This document shows positions 1-10,020 of a stretch of DNA of 64,000 nt, piece after piece. The position numbers were made by a program, and so were the translations under genes. Within the stretch, counting starts at the first letter, position 1. The number at the start of each line of letters is the position of its first letter. This DNA comes from Periplaneta americana (taxonomy: Eukaryota > Arthropoda > Insecta > Blattodea > Blattidae), in NCBI RefSeq assembly GCF_040183065.1, contig NC_091119.1:102683274-102747273 (forward strand), written 5' to 3'. Below the pieces are notes generated by a model. The model saw only the letters and a list, made by a program, of their open reading frames with translations, made no database searches and was not told where the DNA came from.

Positions 1-1462
1 ACTGACCGACTTCGCACCCCCTTCCATTAATCAGGAAGATATGTTTACTGAGTACGCGGCCTTGGTAATTCCTTCAGTTCACTTTTACAAAGATACGGGA
101 GGAAGGGTTGACAACAGCTGTAATTCTGCTTGTACTTACCCTTTGGTCATCACTCTACTCCCTTTTACGAAAGAAAACAGTTTCTCTTCCTACTCATTAA
201 TAACCTCTTTTAAAGGAGTCAAAACTGAACTGAACATTAGTTCTAGTGTAAAAAAATTCACCTCAAAACAGGCTTATTATCCTACCAAATTATTCAGTTT
301 TAACAAATTTATTGTACGTACAAAAACACTCGTTGCGCACTTTTCATTTGTAATTTCTTGTCCATTTATTTAATAAGAATAATATTTTTACTGCTAAAAT
401 GACAATAATATTTTTTCTTTTACTGTGAAATTTTATGAACACAACTCTCAACAACTGCGCATCAAACCAAAAAAATTTACCAATAATTACTGATGAAAGG
501 GTAGCATCAGTGGTGATATTGAAGAAGTTTAACAACCAGTTCTCTCATGTGTACCTATGCTAAAAAAAATACGGTATATGTCCATGGTAATTGCAAATAA
601 TATCTAAAAATAATTTAACAACCGGTTTATCTGAACTGGTGCGAACCGGCTGAATATCACCACTGGGTAGCATGACGTTAGTCATTGTCAATGTTCTGAC
701 ACCAACCCAAACCTGTTCACCAGATGTTCCAGTTCTGATACTCAAATGAGCATGAATGTGATGTATAGGTAAGAGTCCCTTTATAACCTGTCTTGATAAC
801 ATAATTTTAAACTTGAGTGGTTTTTAGCAATTTTTTTTTCTGGATTTTTGGATAAAAAAATTGGTGTGCGCATTATATTCGATGGCGTAAATACGGTATT
901 TTCGCGTTCTTATATTTCATGGCAAACCTAATTTCGAGCAAAATTGAATTAGGACGTATAAATGAAGTTTTGTACCTCTCAGGGTTTAAAATACGATAAG
1001 TGCGAAAAACGTATAACTCAAATAAATTAACATGAAAAGTAGAAGAATTTTGCCGGAACTTAAGAAAAAAAAGTATAAGTGAGAAAATGTGTAAGTGAGA
1101 AATGCACAAATGAAGTTTTATTGTATTTGTACCTCGCCTTGCATATTTTTTTTAAATTCTGAATCTAATTTCATTTACTCATACTCTCAAAATATATAAA
1201 ACATCTCAATATAATTCTAACTGCAGCTTCTTTGGTGCTTTGCAAATGTACATCCCAATTTCGTATTTGACTCAAATATAATTAAATTCATAAGACTTAG
1301 CCAGATCTCTTTATGTGGGAGATGTCCGAGCTAAAGCTCAGAAATACTAAAGCATAAATAAAATTATCCTACCAAAACATTATTTTTTGAAGATAAACAC
1401 ATTAGAATAGAAAACAAAGACAGAAAAATTGAAGTAAGAACTGCATGATTTTGTAATATTAC
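1..1462. other. No recognisable gene; AT-rich, presumed intron or 3' flank of the COG4 copy
   Basis: I find no exon that continues COG4 past 1463 on the minus strand and no protein family in either strand. The short open frames here have no recognisable motif. Around 863-900 the sequence 'gcgcattatattcgatggcg' followed by 'taaatacggta' resembles the GC-containing ends of pogo/Tigger-like DNA transposons. A partner end is not evident, so this is only a hint. Confidence 0.5.
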
Positions 1463-1659
1463 CTTTGAACATAGGTACAATCAGAACTTAATCAGACCTT
1501 CATCTTGCATTCCAAGAAGAGGAAAGATCTTAAAAAAACTCTCTACTGATGCTAAATCTTCAGCACGCACTGCTTCGTCAAATTTCTGTGTAACGACAGC
1601 CCCAAGCTGGGTTGCAGCTTCATGCAGTAGTGAAAATTAGTTCGTAACACTTGTGCAAT
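1463..1659 (-). pseudogene. COG4: COG4 exon (middle region) with two in-frame stops
   Basis: Read on the minus strand, this 197-nt segment lies between an acceptor (TTTTCTGTTCTAG) and a donor (AAAG|GTAATATT). It encodes residues such as QKFDEAVRAEDLASVESFFK followed by IFPLLGMQDEGLIKF and YLCSKV, which match the COG4 stretch ending in FFKIFPL...KFSLYIC in other animals. COG4 is a subunit of the conserved oligomeric Golgi complex, a vesicle tether in intra-Golgi retrograde traffic. Its entry phase (two bases) fits the phase-1 donor of the exon at 4449-4601. In that frame there is a TAA about 30 nt after the acceptor and a TGA where KF(S)LYLC is expected. Both are one substitution from TCA (Ser). 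No acceptor choice avoids the TAA while keeping the homologous LLHEA block. The likely reading is a pseudogene; base errors are the alternative. Confidence 0.75.
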
Positions 1660-1734
1660 CTAGAACAGAAAATCAATTCAATTACCAACTGCACAAATAT
1701 TTCCCTCAAATGCCACCACATTGTCTTTGGACAT

Positions 1735-1925
1735 TTCTTGGCAGTGGATTATGTGTAGGCAGAGTGACACTGCTCCAATGATATTGTGTGGTTGTGCAGT
1801 GCAGGAGAGAGACTTAACCTAGATCATGGACGAACACAAGAAGGAAAAGTTCCTGTGCTCTAACCAGAATCGAACTTGGAACCTCATGAACTGTGGCCAG
1901 AAACTCTGAGGCTGAACACAGCACA
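1735..1925 (-). repeat. Possible degenerate tRNA-derived SINE
   Basis: On the minus strand, 'ggttccaagttcgattctgg' resembles a pol III B box (GGTTCGANTCC) and is preceded by a tRNA-like arm 'gcctcagagtttctggcca'. It has no clear tail or target duplication. It lies in the intron between two COG4 exons. Low confidence. Confidence 0.25.
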
Positions 1926-3600
1926 AATATAAGATAAGTTATATAATTTTACATTTATGTAGGTTCTAAATGATTTACTTTGATTATAAATAATTAATGT
2001 AATGATTAACATGTAAACGAAAAGAGATAATGCAATTGCATCATCCTGTCTACATATGTATAATCCTGATTAATGCTCCTGTAGGCAATGAATTCGCGGA
2101 TTTTATGGCTTGTTTTCTTTTAACCTAGAGAATATACCACACACATAAGTTCAAAACCCAATTTAAGCAAACTCGGTTCTATAACATACCCACATTTAAG
2201 AAAAGAATCCTTGGAGAATTTTAGGCTGCACAACTAGAATTATTTAAAAAAATGTAGAATTTCCCCAATACTCTCCCCCTCCTCACTCTCCCCTCTTTTA
2301 TGATTATCTCTTATATTTATGGAAGCCCCACTTAAGGAAATAAAAAAAACAAGGTCCCCAATGACTCATTAAATAGAGGTTGTACTTTATTTAAAGGTAT
2401 GTGCTACTGATTTTTACGACTTCCACAATTTTGATATGATTTCAATTAAGTTTTAATCACCAATTTCTTTCCTTTAAGATTAGATGATGTTGTTGAAATT
2501 TTAAGAATTTTTGGTTTCTAACTTTGATCCATAAAAAATTAAATAGACAAATTCATATCTTACCAATAAATTATATTACACATGGAAGAATAAAGATCTG
2601 TTTCTAGTTTCATGGCTTGACATCCAGCTGAAGAGTGATGAGACTGTGTATTCGATTTTTGTTTTTATTTGTGGTTCCGAATAAAGAAATTATCTTGAAT
2701 TTTTTTAAATTTTTTTCTTAAGGTCATGCATTGGCTGTATTTTTCAAGCAACATAAAAATAAAATAAAAATGTCCCTGGAATACAGTGTTTAAAATATGT
2801 AGTAAAAATGCCACTGCATTATCTTACTTAGTTTTTGATAAGTCTGGATTCCTAGATTGAAAAATGCAAAAAAATATTATATCCCAGAAACTGGGTTTAA
2901 AGGTTAGATGGCCTGGTTAGCTTACAGCCCTTTAAAAGAATTAATATTTAGGTCACCTACAATTCGAATAATGAAACGAAACTTTGCACAAATATTTATC
3001 ATAGACCATATGAGTTTTTGGTGGGAAAATTTAAAAATGGTAAAAATTGAAATATTTCATCAGATCTCAGTAGGGCATAACCTTAAGGGAGAAATATTCT
3101 TCCTTTTGCAATATTTACAGTAGATGGGCTATATACTGGATGTATTAATTATAACTGAAAGTCCATTTATGTGCAAAAACAGAGCAACATTTTTTCAATG
3201 TCATGTTCAATAGTCCAATAGTTGGTTACCTGCTTATTTAGGTGTCTACCGAAGATGTGAAACAAAAATTAGTTACATTTTAGTTACGTACTACAACTTA
3301 TCAATTATTCATAAGCACAATGAAAAAACATTAAACACGTTTTATTTAACTAATGATTTATCATCAGACTTTTTTTTTCTTTTTGTTAAGTTTATTTATA
3401 CACGCTTTAACATTCACGGTCATCTCGCGTGTTTTAGTATCTGCGGGTATATAAGTAAGCCCCTTTTACTATTCCTGTTTCTATTGTTGTGTTGTAGATA
3501 GTTTGTGTGTAGGTAACCGACTCAAATTTTCGATTAATGTTTATGATATTGGTGACTGAGCTGGTGATGAATCATGGTATGCAAGTTTTCAATCCGGCCA
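1926..3600. other. Gene-free AT-rich intron sequence
   Basis: No coding, RNA or clear repeat feature is supported. The 71-codon frame at 2908-3123 has no family resemblance and no splice context. The region lies in the presumed intron of the COG4 copy. Confidence 0.5.
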
Positions 3601-3624
3601 TTGTGACTAAGTGAAACCGTGAAA

Positions 3625-3760
3625 AACACTAGTCAGATTGGTCGGCCATGGGGTTTGAACCTGGGATCTCCTGACTGCGAGTCGCAAATGCTACTACCTG
3701 AGCCAACTCGTTCAGACTTGTTCCACAGGTCATCTGATCTTCAGTGCAATAGACAAGCAG
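3625..3760 (-). repeat. tRNA-derived SINE head
   Basis: On the minus strand the segment reads like a tRNA: 'gttggctcaggtagtagca' resembles an A box, and 'aggttcaaaccccatgg' resembles a B box, at tRNA-like spacing. The acceptor stem is not closed, and host-like sequence surrounds it, so I call a SINE head rather than a functional tRNA. It is in the COG4 intron. Confidence 0.45.
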
Positions 3761-4448
3761 CCAACTTTTCTCCCAGCCTTCTAGACTATATCAGACTTAC
3801 ATATGTAATCACTATCGACCACTGTAACAGAGGCAGTTGTGACAACATTAAATAAGTGAAGCAGAATAATAGTATGTGTAATTTCGTTATTCACGACTAT
3901 TCGAGTCTTTTAAATTCGTTACTTTCGTTACCAATTGCTTAAATGAGTTATTTTTAGTTACTTTTGTTTACAGTAGATGGCCTGTTATTTTTGGACCTAT
4001 CTGAACACAATGGTATTTTTAAGAATGATGAAAACTCTTATCAAAGCTTTTTTTGAAAGAAAAGTAAAGTCAGGTCATACATCAGAGTTTAACAAGTGAA
4101 AGAAACCTGTCCCTGAATGAGAGATCTCCAGGCAAAATTTACCCGTTGCTTGTCGTCGTCTATATTAGAATTCACTTTTATTCATCATCCTTAGCTATCA
4201 TTTCACCATCAAGGTAATCTTTCAACTTATGGTATATAAAGAGCTTCTCCGATAACATGATAACAATAGAATACACAGTAGGCTACATAAAAAATCTAAG
4301 CTATACACTAACACTACCAGTTATACCTTCATATGTGCAGTACGTTTTGGCACTTTTGATTACCAGCAGTTACAATAACTATCCTTGAATCAGCAACTGT
4401 TTCATTTTACATTAAATTTCTGTTCATTACGATGTTAAAAATTCATAC
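3761..4448. other. Intron sequence, no feature seen
   Basis: This stretch lies between the SINE head and the COG4 exon at 4449. It holds only AT-rich sequence; I see no open frame with a family match. Confidence 0.5.
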
Positions 4449-4601
4449 CTTCAGCCACATCATCAGCGGTCTGTTTCAAAAGATGTTGATCCACTGAAAG
4501 AAAGCGATGTACATGGGTTGCTGCTTCCTCATAATCTTCATTTCGAAGAGCAGTCTGCACCCCGTCACTACACAGCTGCAGATCAGAACTCTCTGCTGGC
4601 T
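4449..4601 (-). pseudogene. COG4: COG4 exon with damaged 5' edge
   Basis: The minus strand encodes [20 protein letters not shown] followed by [20 protein letters not shown], closely matching the COG4 stretch LDLxxCxxGVxTALRxEDYExAAxHxxRFL. It ends at a good donor (GAAG|GTATGA, phase 1), which fits the next exon at 1659. The 5' edge is odd. The conserved QQRV block is present ('cagcagagagtt') but lies in a different frame from LQLCSDGV, and about three codons (ILD in relatives) are missing between them. The only nearby acceptor (TTACATAG) does not fit the two-base remainder of the exon at 6637-6824. A small deletion is the simplest explanation. Confidence 0.75.
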
Positions 4602-5034
4602 CTATGTAATATGGGATTAAAACAATAATACTTTTTAGCATAAGTAACACAACAATATAAATATTGTGAAAAAAGTTCCATTAAAAACTACACAATGAAA
4701 AATAATCATAAGATTTTACAGCATACAGTAACATAACAGTATAGTGAGAAAGAAGTCGCTTTAAAAACTACACAAAATGTTTTCTTTCCCTTTTTAAATT
4801 TTCTTTCTCTTCCAACCATTCCATATTTCAACCTAACCTTGATGGTTACATTTGATTTTAACCACTCAAAGTAATTCAAGAAATAATGAACAAAATGTAC
4901 ATTAAATATTACTGCCAATATACTGAAAACTTCGATCTGTGATTATTACAAAAATAGCCCGTTATCACTATTATTTCAAAAGTATAAAAAAAGATTATTA
5001 GCCATAATATCCAACTATTGAAGTTAAGAAAGGA
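4602..5034. other. Intron sequence, no feature seen
   Basis: AT-rich sequence between a COG4 exon and the LINE-C body. The minus-strand 70-codon frame at 4706-4918 has no recognisable motif. Confidence 0.4.
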
Positions 5035-6340
5035 AATATGCTGACCTGCAGAAATGAAATTTCAAGATGGAGGGAGCACTTTAGCGAAATGCTAAATTGT
5101 TCACCCCCAAACAAGTTTATTAAATATCAAGCACAAAACAACGACCGAGATACTGAAGGCCCAGACTTGAGGGATATAAATCTGTTAAAAATTTAAAACA
5201 ATACACCTTATGAAAGGAAATTATCATATATTATTATCCCCATTCATAAAAAAGAGAGATGACAACTTTCAGAATTTCTATCATAGACAACTTTCAGAAT
5301 TTCTATCACTGTGTAACGAAATATATGAGAAAGGCAAATGGCCTCAAGATTTCACGGAGACAGTAAGGCTGCCAGTATCAAAGAAAAATAATACCAAAAA
5401 AATTTAATAAGTTCAGGACTATCAACTTGATATCGCACTCAGCAAAGATTCTCCTGCAAATACTGAATCGATGTTTATATTCTAAGAGGAAGGAGAGTTG
5501 AAAGAGGAAAAATTTGATTTCAGGAAGGGAAAAGGTACGAGAGATGTAACTGGGCTGCAATCAGCAAGAGATATCAGAAAAAAAGTAAAGAAACGTATGT
5601 AATATCTGTGGTGGTAGAAAAGGTTTTAATAAAGTGCACTAGAATAAATTTATGCAAATCGTGAAGAAAATTGGTGTGATTAGGAAAGAGAGGAGGCTAT
5701 TAAGTAATCCTTATATGAAACAGCGAGTCAAAGTTAGAATAGGTCAAGAAATGTGCAGGGAAGTGCAGTAAGGACAAGGAAGCTCTTCATCACCTTCCTG
5801 TTTAACATCTACTTGGAGGATTTAGAGAAGAACTATTTTCAGAAGGGGTGATAGTAGGAGGAAGAATAAAGTGCATAAGATTTGCTGACGACATGGCGTT
5901 GTTAGTAGAAAAAGAAGATGATAATAAGGAATATGCTAATGGAGCTAAATGAGAGCTGAGAGCAGTATGGGATGAAGATAACGAAGACCATGGTTACTGG
6001 TAGAAAAATAAAGGTGATAAATGTGCGAATTCGAAATGAGTCAGTAACAAGTAGACAGCTTCAGATACTTGGAGTGTAGGAACATGAGCTGTTGCCAGGA
6101 AGTCAAAAGGAGAATAGCAATGACAAAGGAAGTTTTTAATAGAAAAAGGAGCATTTTCTACGAAACTTTGGAAGAAGAACTATGAGACCAGTGAAGAGTT
6201 TTGTGTGGAATGTGACTTTGTATGAGACAGCAGACAAAATAAGAAATGAAGCAGTGCTAGAAAGAGTGGGTGAAGAAACAATAATGCTGAAACTGGACAG
6301 GAAATTAAAGAGAAATTGGCTACACCACACACGCACAGAT
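5035..6340 (+). mobile_element. LINE-C: worn non-LTR retrotransposon body (RT region)
   Basis: Plus-strand fragments in several frames read as a non-LTR reverse transcriptase region. In order they are: WREHFSEMLN (5070s); FLSLCNEIYEKGKWPQDF (5290-5350), the usual linker before RT; GFRKGKGTRD (5519-5550), the RT 'GFR' block; RRLLSNPYMKQRVKVRIGQE (5690-5750); a partly lost 'RFADDMALL' equivalent near 5878-5900; and near 6240-6330 the start of the basic C-terminal block shared with the LINE-C ends at 8305, 24475, 40490 and 52827. Many frameshifts and gaps show it is long dead. It lies in the intron of the COG4 copy, antisense to it. The clade is not resolved. Confidence 0.7.
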
Positions 6341-6636
6341 ATGTAATAAAAGGGTTTTAAAACACTCCACATTCATTGACTTCTAATATACACTATTCTC
6401 TGCTTGTCCATAGATCTTTCAGCACTCTCCTACAGATGGGACCTCTCCAGCTCCTTCAGTATTGGCTTCACTTCTTTTCCCTCGTCCAATAGTCAGCTCT
6501 TATCCACCTTTCATACCATAGTCATCCCTTAGCCATCCTTTATACATCTAAGAAATTCAAATGTTAAATCACTTATAACTGTAATCTCTCTGAATTCGCA
6601 AAAAGAAAATGTATTCTGTTTAAAATCACCAATCAC

Positions 6637-6824
6637 CTGGCAATATCTAGCCGACACACTTTAGCACTAACATTCTCTGCCAGAGTTGAAGTAAATGTTA
6701 TCATCTCAGCAAGTTTCTGGGCATCAGAATGGACGATCTGGCAATACTTTGTAATGCCACGAAGTTTTGCTTCTAGGTGACACTGTCTTGAAAGAAGGGT
6801 CTCCAGTCCATTATTAATTTCATC
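6637..6824 (-). CDS. COG4: COG4 exon (N-terminal region), intact
   Basis: The minus strand encodes a 188-nt open exon between an acceptor (TTATTACAG|GATGAA) and a donor (GCCAG|GTGATT). The product includes DAQKLAEMITFTSTLAENVS followed by AKVCRLDIA, which matches COG4 of other animals (DAKQLAGMITFT.NLAENVS.KVR.LD.A). This is the helical N-terminal part of COG4, which in the family contributes to COG lobe A contacts and Golgi SNARE binding. The exon starts in phase 0 and ends with two bases of a codon. There are no stops or indels, in contrast to the two downstream exons. The upstream first exon is not in the window; LINE-B sits 117 bp upstream. Confidence 0.85.
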
Positions 6825-7081
6825 CTGTAATAATTTACTTAACAGTAGATTATTCTTTATCATTTCCGTATTATTTCAGTTACCCTGAGTTAAGAATTTG
6901 ATTAAATAAGAACAATTAATATAATTGTTCATTTAAGAGTCCATGTATTGTGGGTCCCTATCACCACGGCATGGTGCGTCCTCAGGTTGTGGATCGAGGA
7001 GACGGCCTCCAGATATGGAGGGTAGCTGTGAATATATTGAATAAGCAGTCGCGGACAGCCGATGAGGGGTGATCCTACAAC

Positions 7082-7570
7082 TTGAGGGTGGGCGAAGGGC
7101 TAACAACCCATCACCGTAAAAGACAGCTTGTTACGAATCCTTCAAATAAGCCTCGGAATGGGACTGATTCTCTGGCACGACCACAGCAAAGGAATAAGGT
7201 TTTGAGATTTGGTACTTGGAATGTTACAAGTCTATATAGAACAGGATGGGTAACATTATTAGCAAAAGAAATAGCTAGATATAGAATAGACTTTGTGGGA
7301 GTACAGGAGGTTAGGTTCGATGGGAATGGCATAACAGAAATAGGAGATTATTTGTTGTATTATGGGGAAGGAAACGATAATCACCAATTAGGAACAGGAT
7401 TCTTTACTCATAAAAGAATAAAATTAGCAGTAAAAAAGGTCGAATTTATCGGTGATAGGTTATCGTATTTAGTACTTAAGGGTAGATGGTGCGATATCGT
7501 AGTTATAAACGCACATGCCCCTACAGAAGAGAAAGACGACCATATAAAGGATAGCTTCTATGAGGAATAA
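7082..7570 (+). CDS. LINE-B apurinic/apyrimidinic-like endonuclease, truncated
   Basis: 162 codons. After a basic leader comes RFGTWNVTSLYRTG, the first block of exonuclease-endonuclease-phosphatase fold nucleases in LINEs, then FVGVQEVRFDG with the catalytic Glu, GTGFFTHKRIK, and IVVINAHAPTEEKDDHIKDS. The family nicks target DNA for target-primed reverse transcription. The later blocks (GDFNAK, DHxL), present in the copy at 16112-16612, are deleted here and the frame stops just after the junction, so the protein should be inactive. It resembles the CFDP2-like (RTE/BovB) endonuclease. Confidence 0.75.
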   Translation: MRVGEGLTTHHRKRQLVTNPSNKPRNGTDSLARPQQRNKVLRFGTWNVTSLYRTGWVTLLAKEIARYRIDFVGVQEVRFDGNGITEIGDYLLYYGEGNDNHQLGTGFFTHKRIKLAVKKVEFIGDRLSYLVLKGRWCDIVVINAHAPTEEKDDHIKDSFYEE

Positions 7571-7934
7571 GATGCTTAGGAAAATATTTGGGGCATATAG
7601 GGATGAAGTTACAGGAGAATGGAGAAAGTTACACAACGCAGAACTGCACGCATTGTATTCTTCACCTGACATAATTAGGAACATTAAATCCAGACGTTTG
7701 AGATGGGCAGGGCATGTAGCACGTATGGGTGAATCCAGAAATGCATATAGAGTGTTAGTTGGGAGGCCGGAGGGAAAAAGACCTTTAGGGAGACCGAGAC
7801 GTAGGTGGGAGGATAATATTAAAATGGATTTGAGGGAGGTGGGATATGATGATAGAGACTGGATTAATCTTGCTCAGGATAGGGACCAATGGCGGGCTTA
7901 TGTGAGGGCGGCAATGAACCTTCGGGTTCCTTAA
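7560..7934 (+). CDS. LINE-B C-terminal domain fragment
   Basis: 124 codons joined to the endonuclease by the internal deletion, in another frame. It contains RLRWAGHVARMGESRNAYRV, a glycine-arginine-proline block, and WEDNIKMDLREVGYDDRDW. This C-terminal domain follows the RT in many insect RTE-like LINEs. Related copies occur at 13616-14158 (minus), 29456-29804 (minus) and 48942-49343 (plus). The ATG is fortuitous; the frame normally continues from the RT. Confidence 0.7.
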   Translation: MRNKMLRKIFGAYRDEVTGEWRKLHNAELHALYSSPDIIRNIKSRRLRWAGHVARMGESRNAYRVLVGRPEGKRPLGRPRRRWEDNIKMDLREVGYDDRDWINLAQDRDQWRAYVRAAMNLRVP

Positions 7935-8304
7935 AAGCCAGTAAGTAAGTAAGTAAGTAAGTTCATTTAAGAGTTCCAGAAATTTACATTTTAAATTTTC
8001 ATACTAGGACCCTATTGTATTACGTACAAAAGCAAATAAAGTGTGAATTACGAAACAGAAAAAAAATTCTATCATTTTAATTATGTGGCAATGAAACAAC
8101 ATGCGAATCTGCAATACATATTCAGGAGGTACACACATAATTTAGACAAAATATAATTTGAGTGAGCATTAATTTATTGTCCAAAATTAAACTTGATCCT
8201 TACATTTAAAGCTGTGCACATAATGCTAGGCCCTAATAGACAACAGGAACAAAACAATTACTCTGATCCTCCAGGTTTCAAGCAGAGAAATTTGTTAGCT
8301 CAAA

Positions 8305-8562
8305 ATAAACTTCATGGAAAGCGGCAGCAGCAGTGGAAAGAAAGAATGATGCTGAAACGGATCAGGAAGAGGAGAAGGTTGAAAAGAAACTGCCTTCTGA
8401 AGGAATGGTGAACGGAAGAAGAGTTCGGGTCAGAAGAAGACATTAAGATATATGAATCATATGCGGAGACAGAAAGGAAGACAAAAAATAGAAAAGATTG
8501 GAGAATGTTGGGTTTGCAGTGAAAGATCTGCCCTTGGGCAGAACGCTATGAATGAATTGTTT
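8305..8562 (+). mobile_element. LINE-C 3' end fragment
   Basis: It encodes worn MLKRIRKRRRLKRNCLLKEW, then RRVRVRRRH-like and AETERKTKNRKDWRMLGLQ-like sequence, and ends near 'cttgggcagaacgctatgaatgaa'. The same 3' end occurs at 24475, 40490 and, inverted, at 52827. It is a 5'-truncated copy with no intact frame. Confidence 0.65.
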
Positions 8563-8960
8563 GTTATGCAAGTCCAGTTTTCAGGTAAAGCTCCTATGAA
8601 GCAGACTTCAATAATTTCAAGGAAAAAATTGTTCCAGGGTCGGGTATCAATCCTGGGACCTCTGGTGGAACATACCAGCGCTCCACCGAGCTACCCAGAA
8701 ACTCCATCCGACACCGTTTCAATTTTCCCCCTTATATCCACACAACTCGAGTCTGAAAAGACGCCAGAGACCCACATCGAGTGTACACAAACTCTGTGCA
8801 ATTCAGAATTGTGGTTTTCTGTTAAGGTACCTACAGTAACGTATATAGGCCTATTATGCAAGTCTAGTTTTTCAGGTAAAGTTCCCTGTGAAGCAGACTG
8901 AATAATTTCAAGGGAAAAATTGTTCCGGGGCTGAGTATCGAATTGTTATTGCGTAGGAGT
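8563..8960 (-). repeat. tRNA-derived SINE, with a second partial copy
   Basis: The minus strand of 8640-8712 reads as a tRNA-like head: 'gggtagctcggtggagcgct' (A box) and 'ggtcccaggattgatacccg' (B box). The ends, 'tatgcaagtccagttttcag' near 8566 and 'tatgcaagtctagtttttca' near 8855, repeat along with 'ataatttcaaggg/aaaaattgttcc'. A second, partial copy therefore abuts the first in the same orientation. The tRNA-unrelated body (about 8712-8850) is shared with insect SINEs in my recollection; I assign no family name. Confidence 0.55.
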
Positions 8961-9443
8961 GCATCTGTTAGACGAATTCTTTCCTTAGCCTAATATAAGA
9001 AAAAACTGTATTTGAGGTGGATGAAATGGAAACATAGTTCTGCCAGTGCTCATCGTGATTTGTCATAATTATTTGCCGCTTTGGCGAAGATTTCCCAAAG
9101 CTCGATTTGGCAAAACGAGCGTTGAGGGACTTCCGCCGATTTTAGCAAGACTTCTGACTTCTGTTGCATTCAAATAATTATAAAATACGATAATTTGGTC
9201 CAGGGAGGATCTGTTTTTGGTGCAAAGATAATTCGTTTGGCATGTTTCTTAATTGAAATTAACCTAAGTGGGTCAGTGTCTATTTCAAAATCAGCGGAAG
9301 TCCCTCAGCGATCGTTTAACCCTCGACTTATGTATGTGAATGCTGAACTTGTAAAATCATTTGTTAACCTATTCACGTAGACGCAATAAATGAAAATAAT
9401 CATAACCTTAAAACTTACAGACATGTGTATTCTTGTTTCTATT
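8961..9443. other. No feature seen
   Basis: Unassigned sequence between the SINE and the foldback. The small frames at 9195-9380 and 9305-9541 have no recognisable domain; the latter runs into the foldback. Confidence 0.4.
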
Positions 9444-9496
9444 ATAGGTGGAATAGAAGTAGATTCATTATCCGGGCTGAGAGGCCGTGGTCTATT

Positions 9497-9557
9497 AGTT
9501 GGTTTTATATCAGACGTTTCGTCTGCAACTGCGGCAGACATCTTCAGTGGAGTGGTA
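9497..9557 (-). ncRNA. Hammerhead-like ribozyme motif (left arm copy)
   Basis: This is the mirror copy of the motif at 9885-9945, read on the minus strand: CTGAAGA, a T, the 6-bp stem GTCTGC/GCAGAC, then GAAA. See the right-arm entry for caveats. Confidence 0.4.
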
Positions 9558-9884
9558 TCCGAGGTCGCAAGACTCTTCTCGGCGTACCTGAGGCAACTGA
9601 TCCTGTGTCTGGTTGTGCGAGCGTATTTATAGTGCGGCTCGCGGGCCGCAAGAAGAAGGAAGAAGGCGTAAAGCTAAACAAGTGTTGGTACCCGGTCCTA
9701 AACAGAACAGATAAGAAGCCACTACAACAAAAGGACGGAACCCAGAATGGGAGCAGCGAACAAAGCGGCGCGGACTGCAGCGACAACAGGCCTCGGCCCG
9801 CGAGCCGCACTATAAATACGCTCGCACAACCAGACACAGGATCAGTTGCCTCAGGTACGCCGAGAAGAGTCTTGCGACCTCGGA

Positions 9885-9945
9885 TACCACTCCACTGAAG
9901 ATGTCTGCCGCAGTTGCAGACGAAACGTCTGGTATAAAACCAACT
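9885..9945 (+). ncRNA. Hammerhead-like ribozyme motif (right arm copy)
   Basis: CTGAAGA (9895-9901) is followed by T, then stem II GTCTGC (9903-9908) with GCAGAC (9916-9921), then GAAA (9922-9925) and ACGTCTGGTA. This is the hammerhead order CUGANGA-stem II-GAAA-stem III-UH. Penelope-like elements are known to carry hammerhead ribozymes. Deviations from the canonical form are one extra T before stem II, a stem III of at most two pairs, and an unclear stem I. It could be a decayed or non-canonical ribozyme. Confidence 0.4.
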
Positions 9946-10020
9946 AATAGACCATGGCCTCTCAGCCCGGAAAATGAATCTACTTCTATAGACTCCGGCC
10001 GTGAAAGCCTACACTGCAAG

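Larger units (their letters stand above)
6941..7960 (+). mobile_element. LINE-B copy 1: internally deleted RTE-like retrotransposon with 14-bp target duplication
   Basis: The element is flanked by perfect 14-bp direct repeats, 'gttcatttaagagt', at 6927-6940 and 7961-7974. It keeps the 5' leader, most of an endonuclease domain, then jumps at about 7560-7570 to the last ~120 codons and the 3' end 'ttccttaaaagccagtaag'. The tail is (GTAA/AAGT)n, a simple repeat typical of RTE-type LINEs. The whole reverse transcriptase is missing. The junction falls in the similar sequences GAGGAAT/GAGAAT, which suggests template switching or microhomology-driven loss. The copy is young enough for the target duplication to be perfect. 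Confidence 0.85.
9457..10020. repeat. 564-bp foldback element with 196-bp inverted arms
   Basis: Arms 9453-9648 and 9794-9989 are reverse complements with no gaps and only three mismatches that I count, around a 145-bp spacer. The unit is flanked by a 13-bp direct repeat, 'ataggtggaatag' (9444-9456 and 10021-10033), which looks like a target-site duplication. Each arm carries a TATA-like motif ('actataaatacgc'), a region of moderate GC content, and a hammerhead-like fold. The right end adds 'ccggccgtgaaagcc'. Inverted partial LTR-like copies around a short internal part are a known arrangement of Penelope-like elements, and small ribozyme-bearing retrozymes are an alternative. No RT remains. 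The open frames over the arms are mirror images and not real genes. Confidence 0.7.

Noticed and set aside
2331..3090. MITE bounded by 'cttaagga' and 'ccttaagg'
   Set aside because: The match is only the short palindrome CTTAAG and does not extend.
7111..7332. Minus-strand frame antisense to the LINE-B endonuclease
   Set aside because: A shadow frame; the plus strand has a clear endonuclease fold.
8640..8712. Possible functional tRNA gene (minus strand)
   Set aside because: The B box is altered (gattgatacc) and the flanks are duplicated SINE sequence.
9425..9898. Long open frames in three readings over the foldback (including 9544-9837 and 9810-10019 on the minus strand)
   Set aside because: They are mirror images produced by the inverted arms and encode the same residues from both sides; no domain or splice context.
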